6,191 nucleotides of DNA, taken from NCBI GenBank assembly GCA_900550315.1, contig URRK01000105.1:1-6191 (forward strand), read 5' to 3'. The notes below the pieces were generated by a model that was given only the letters and a program-made list of their open reading frames with translations, had not been told where the DNA came from and did not search any database. Shown here one piece after another: positions 5,558 to 6,191 of this stretch. Source of the stretch: an uncultured Oscillospiraceae bacterium (GTDB lineage: Bacteria > Bacillota > Clostridia > Oscillospirales > Acutalibacteraceae). How positions within the stretch are numbered: position 1 is the first letter of the stretch; each line of letters starts with the position of its first letter. Position numbers and translations under genes: made by a program.

Positions 5558-5584
5558 AAACGCCCCGCGTTGCAAGGCGTTTTT
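5556..5584 (+). terminator. Terminator of the pucR-like gene
   Basis: AAAAACGCC (5556-5564) pairs perfectly with GGCGTTTTT (5576-5584) around an 11-base loop, ending in a run of five T. It overlaps the regulator's stop codon. The A/T symmetry means it could also act on the minus strand, but no leftward transcript is expected here. Confidence 0.8.
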
Positions 5585-5613
5585 AGGACTGGCACCGATT
5601 CCCCCTGCCGGCG

Positions 5614-5619
5614 TATACT
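5614..5619 (+). promoter_or_regulatory. Possible -10 box of the spoVM operon
   Basis: TATACT lies 22 bases upstream of the 53-aa gene, in the only gap (5585-5640) between the previous terminator and that gene, so a promoter is expected here. The 17-18-base upstream position reads GGCACC/TGGCAC, not a sigma-A -35. B. subtilis spoVM is read by the mother-cell factor sigma-E, but neither of its boxes matches well here. The sigma factor is left open. Confidence 0.3.
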
Positions 5620-5640
5620 GGGGTAAAGGACGGTGGTTCA

Positions 5641-5802
5641 ATGCGAAGAAGACCCAGATCTAAAACAGCGTTTCCGGTTTATTTAATTGCGTTTTGCGTG
5701 GGGCTGATTATTGCTTTTTACTGTCCTTTAAAATTTTTAGTATGCACACTGGCAATAGCAGTAATATTGCTGGGCATTTGGTGCATAAAATGTTGTCGGT
5801 AA
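5641..5802 (+). CDS. 53-aa Cys-rich two-helix membrane peptide, coupled to spoVM
   Basis: This small gene starts with ATG preceded by AAAGGA and GGTGG (5625-5636). The N-terminus is strongly basic (MRRRPRSK). Two hydrophobic segments follow, about residues 11-28 (FPVYLIAFCVGLIIAFYC) and 32-47 (FLVCTLAIAVILLGIW), separated by a short PLK turn and ending CIKCCR. By the positive-inside rule both ends would face the cytoplasm. Six cysteines in 53 residues (19, 28, 35, 48, 51, 52) is unusual. There is no cleavable signal peptide or lipobox. Its stop codon overlaps the SD of spoVM and only 11 bases separate the two genes, so they are almost certainly cotranscribed and perhaps translationally coupled. 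That points to a sporulation role in the mother-cell or forespore envelope, but this is guilt by association; the family is not recognised. Confidence 0.75.
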   Translation: MRRRPRSKTAFPVYLIAFCVGLIIAFYCPLKFLVCTLAIAVILLGIWCIKCCR

Positions 5803-5813
5803 GGGGTGCTTTT

Positions 5814-5900
5814 ATGAAGGTTGTTGTTGTAAAAAGTCCAAAGCTGTTAGGTGGAATTTTGCGCCTGATTTTTGGCATTAAAAAAAGCGAGACCGTGTAA
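5814..5900 (+). CDS. spoVM: Stage V sporulation protein M (SpoVM)
   Basis: SpoVM is a tiny amphipathic helix made in the mother cell. It recognises the convex outer forespore membrane, anchors the coat base ATPase SpoIVA, and is an inhibitor/substrate of the FtsH protease. This 28-aa copy (MKVVVVKSPKLLGGILRLIF, then GIKKSETV) aligns without gaps to the 26-aa B. subtilis protein over its first 21 residues: Met1, Lys2, Lys7, the shape-sensing helix breaker Pro9, Lys10, Leu12, Gly13-Gly14, Ile15, Arg17 and Gly21 all coincide. The tail is two residues longer and differs. ATG 5814 is chosen for AAGGGG (5801-5806) at good spacing and for fit to the family; the frame is open further upstream but lies inside the preceding gene in another frame. 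Second gene of a two-gene operon closed by a strong terminator. Its presence says the host forms, or descended from, endospore formers. Confidence 0.93.
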   Translation: MKVVVVKSPKLLGGILRLIFGIKKSETV

Positions 5901-5939
5901 GCCAAAGCCTACCGGCCGAAAACAATTTTAAAACAACAT

Positions 5940-5988
5940 AGCAGCAAGGCTGCCGCAGAATTTACCCGCGGCAGCCTTGCTGCTTTTT
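5940..5988 (+). terminator. Strong terminator after spoVM, perhaps bidirectional
   Basis: A perfect 17-bp stem (5940-5956 with 5968-5984) surrounds an 11-base loop and is followed by T at 5984-5988. It lies 39 bases after the spoVM stop and between two convergent genes. On the minus strand the tail is TATGTTGTTTT, weaker but possibly enough to stop the convergent gene too. Confidence 0.88.
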
Positions 5989-6004
5989 AATGCAAATTTG
6001 CATT
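5989..6004. repeat. 16-bp perfect palindrome AATGCAAATTTGCATT
   Basis: The sequence AATGCAAATTTGCATT is its own reverse complement over all 16 bases. It sits between the spoVM terminator and the stop codon of the convergent gene. With no loop it is poor as an RNA hairpin, so a dimeric DNA-binding protein or chance are both possible. Confidence 0.5.
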
Positions 6005-6006
6005 TA

Positions 6007-6191
6007 TTATTTGGTTTTTAAAATTTCGGCCAGCTTGCCGGCTAAAGAGTTTGCGTTGGCAATGTGCGATTCCGGCAATGGGTGTCCGTTAAGGGTTTCC
6101 GCCGTCCAGCCGCGTACCTGTTTCCAATAGTAGGTGTTGCCGTCTTTGGCGGCGAATTCCTCTACCGCTTGCTGAAAGAACTCGTTGCCGC
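6007..6191 (-). CDS. C-terminal end of a convergent gene, possibly an SGNH-type hydrolase
   Basis: The minus strand is open from the window edge to TAA (6009-6007), giving the last 60 residues of a protein. The sequence is protein-like: a helix (GNEFFQQAVEEFAAKDGN), an aromatic stretch (TYYWKQVRGWT), and LNGHPLPESHIANANSLAGKL, ending in a Leu/Lys-rich helix. The G-H-P-x3-S-H pattern followed by a final helix recalls block V of SGNH/GDSL hydrolases, which ends many esterases and carbohydrate esterases, but the usual catalytic Asp three residues before the His is not evident. The family call is weak; that a gene is here is fairly sure, since codon use matches the host genes and the frame ends just before the shared terminator. 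Confidence 0.6.
   Translation of the reverse strand, partial: GNEFFQQAVEEFAAKDGNTYYWKQVRGWTAETLNGHPLPESHIANANSLAGKLAEILKTK

Noticed and set aside
5590..5606. TGGCAC as a sigma-54 -24 element before the spoVM operon
   Set aside because: The expected TTGC-type -12 element is missing; the position reads CCCCC.
5694..5813. Upstream extension of SpoVM to a 68-aa protein
   Set aside because: This stretch is the 53-aa membrane gene in another frame; SpoVM family length and the AAGGGG site both fix the start at 5814.
1..6191. CRISPR arrays, long tandem repeats, insertion sequence ends, rRNA genes
   Set aside because: No regularly spaced repeats, transposase-type terminal inverted repeats or rRNA-like segments were seen on either strand.

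Overview
The window looks like a chromosomal segment of a spore-forming, low-to-mid G+C Firmicute (class Clostridia; an Oscillospiraceae/Ruminococcaceae-type gut anaerobe would fit, but this is inference). The main support is a clear spoVM gene, strong AGGAGG-type ribosome binding sites, sigma-A promoters and U-tailed hairpin terminators.

Left part (1 to about 3200): the right-hand end of an integrative mobile element. A rightward gene string runs from the possible 3' tail of an unrecognised gene, through a leader with a long inverted repeat, to a ParB-family partition protein, an 85-aa TnpW-like small protein and a 569-aa large serine recombinase of the TnpX/DUF4368 type. The last three are tightly packed: the Shine-Dalgarno of the 85-aa gene touches the parB stop, and its 3' end overlaps the recombinase start. 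No parA, relaxase or cargo is in view, so the rest of the element lies to the left. The recombinase converges on a tRNA-Leu(UAG) gene on the minus strand, and the element/chromosome junction must lie in or next to the roughly 100 bases between them.

Middle (3200-4350): a tRNA-Leu(UAG) with its own promoter and a 15-bp-stem terminator; about 310 bases with no convincing gene; then a minus-strand Hsp20 small heat-shock protein with its terminator, an approximately 150-nt leader and a promoter. That promoter is back-to-back with the promoter of a rightward PucR-type regulator.

Right part (4350-6191): the PucR/CdaR-like regulator is broken by a single-base frameshift inside a pair of T5 runs near 4870-4885. 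After its terminator come two tiny coupled genes that are easily missed. One encodes a 53-aa, cysteine-rich, two-helix membrane peptide; the other encodes the 28-aa SpoVM, which marks convex forespore membrane and anchors the spore coat. A 17-bp-stem terminator separates them from the 3' end of a convergent gene that runs off the window, perhaps an SGNH-type hydrolase.

The most interesting items are the conserved-looking partner of SpoVM, the frameshifted regulator that shares a face-to-face promoter region with hsp20, and the element end abutting the tRNA-Leu terminator.
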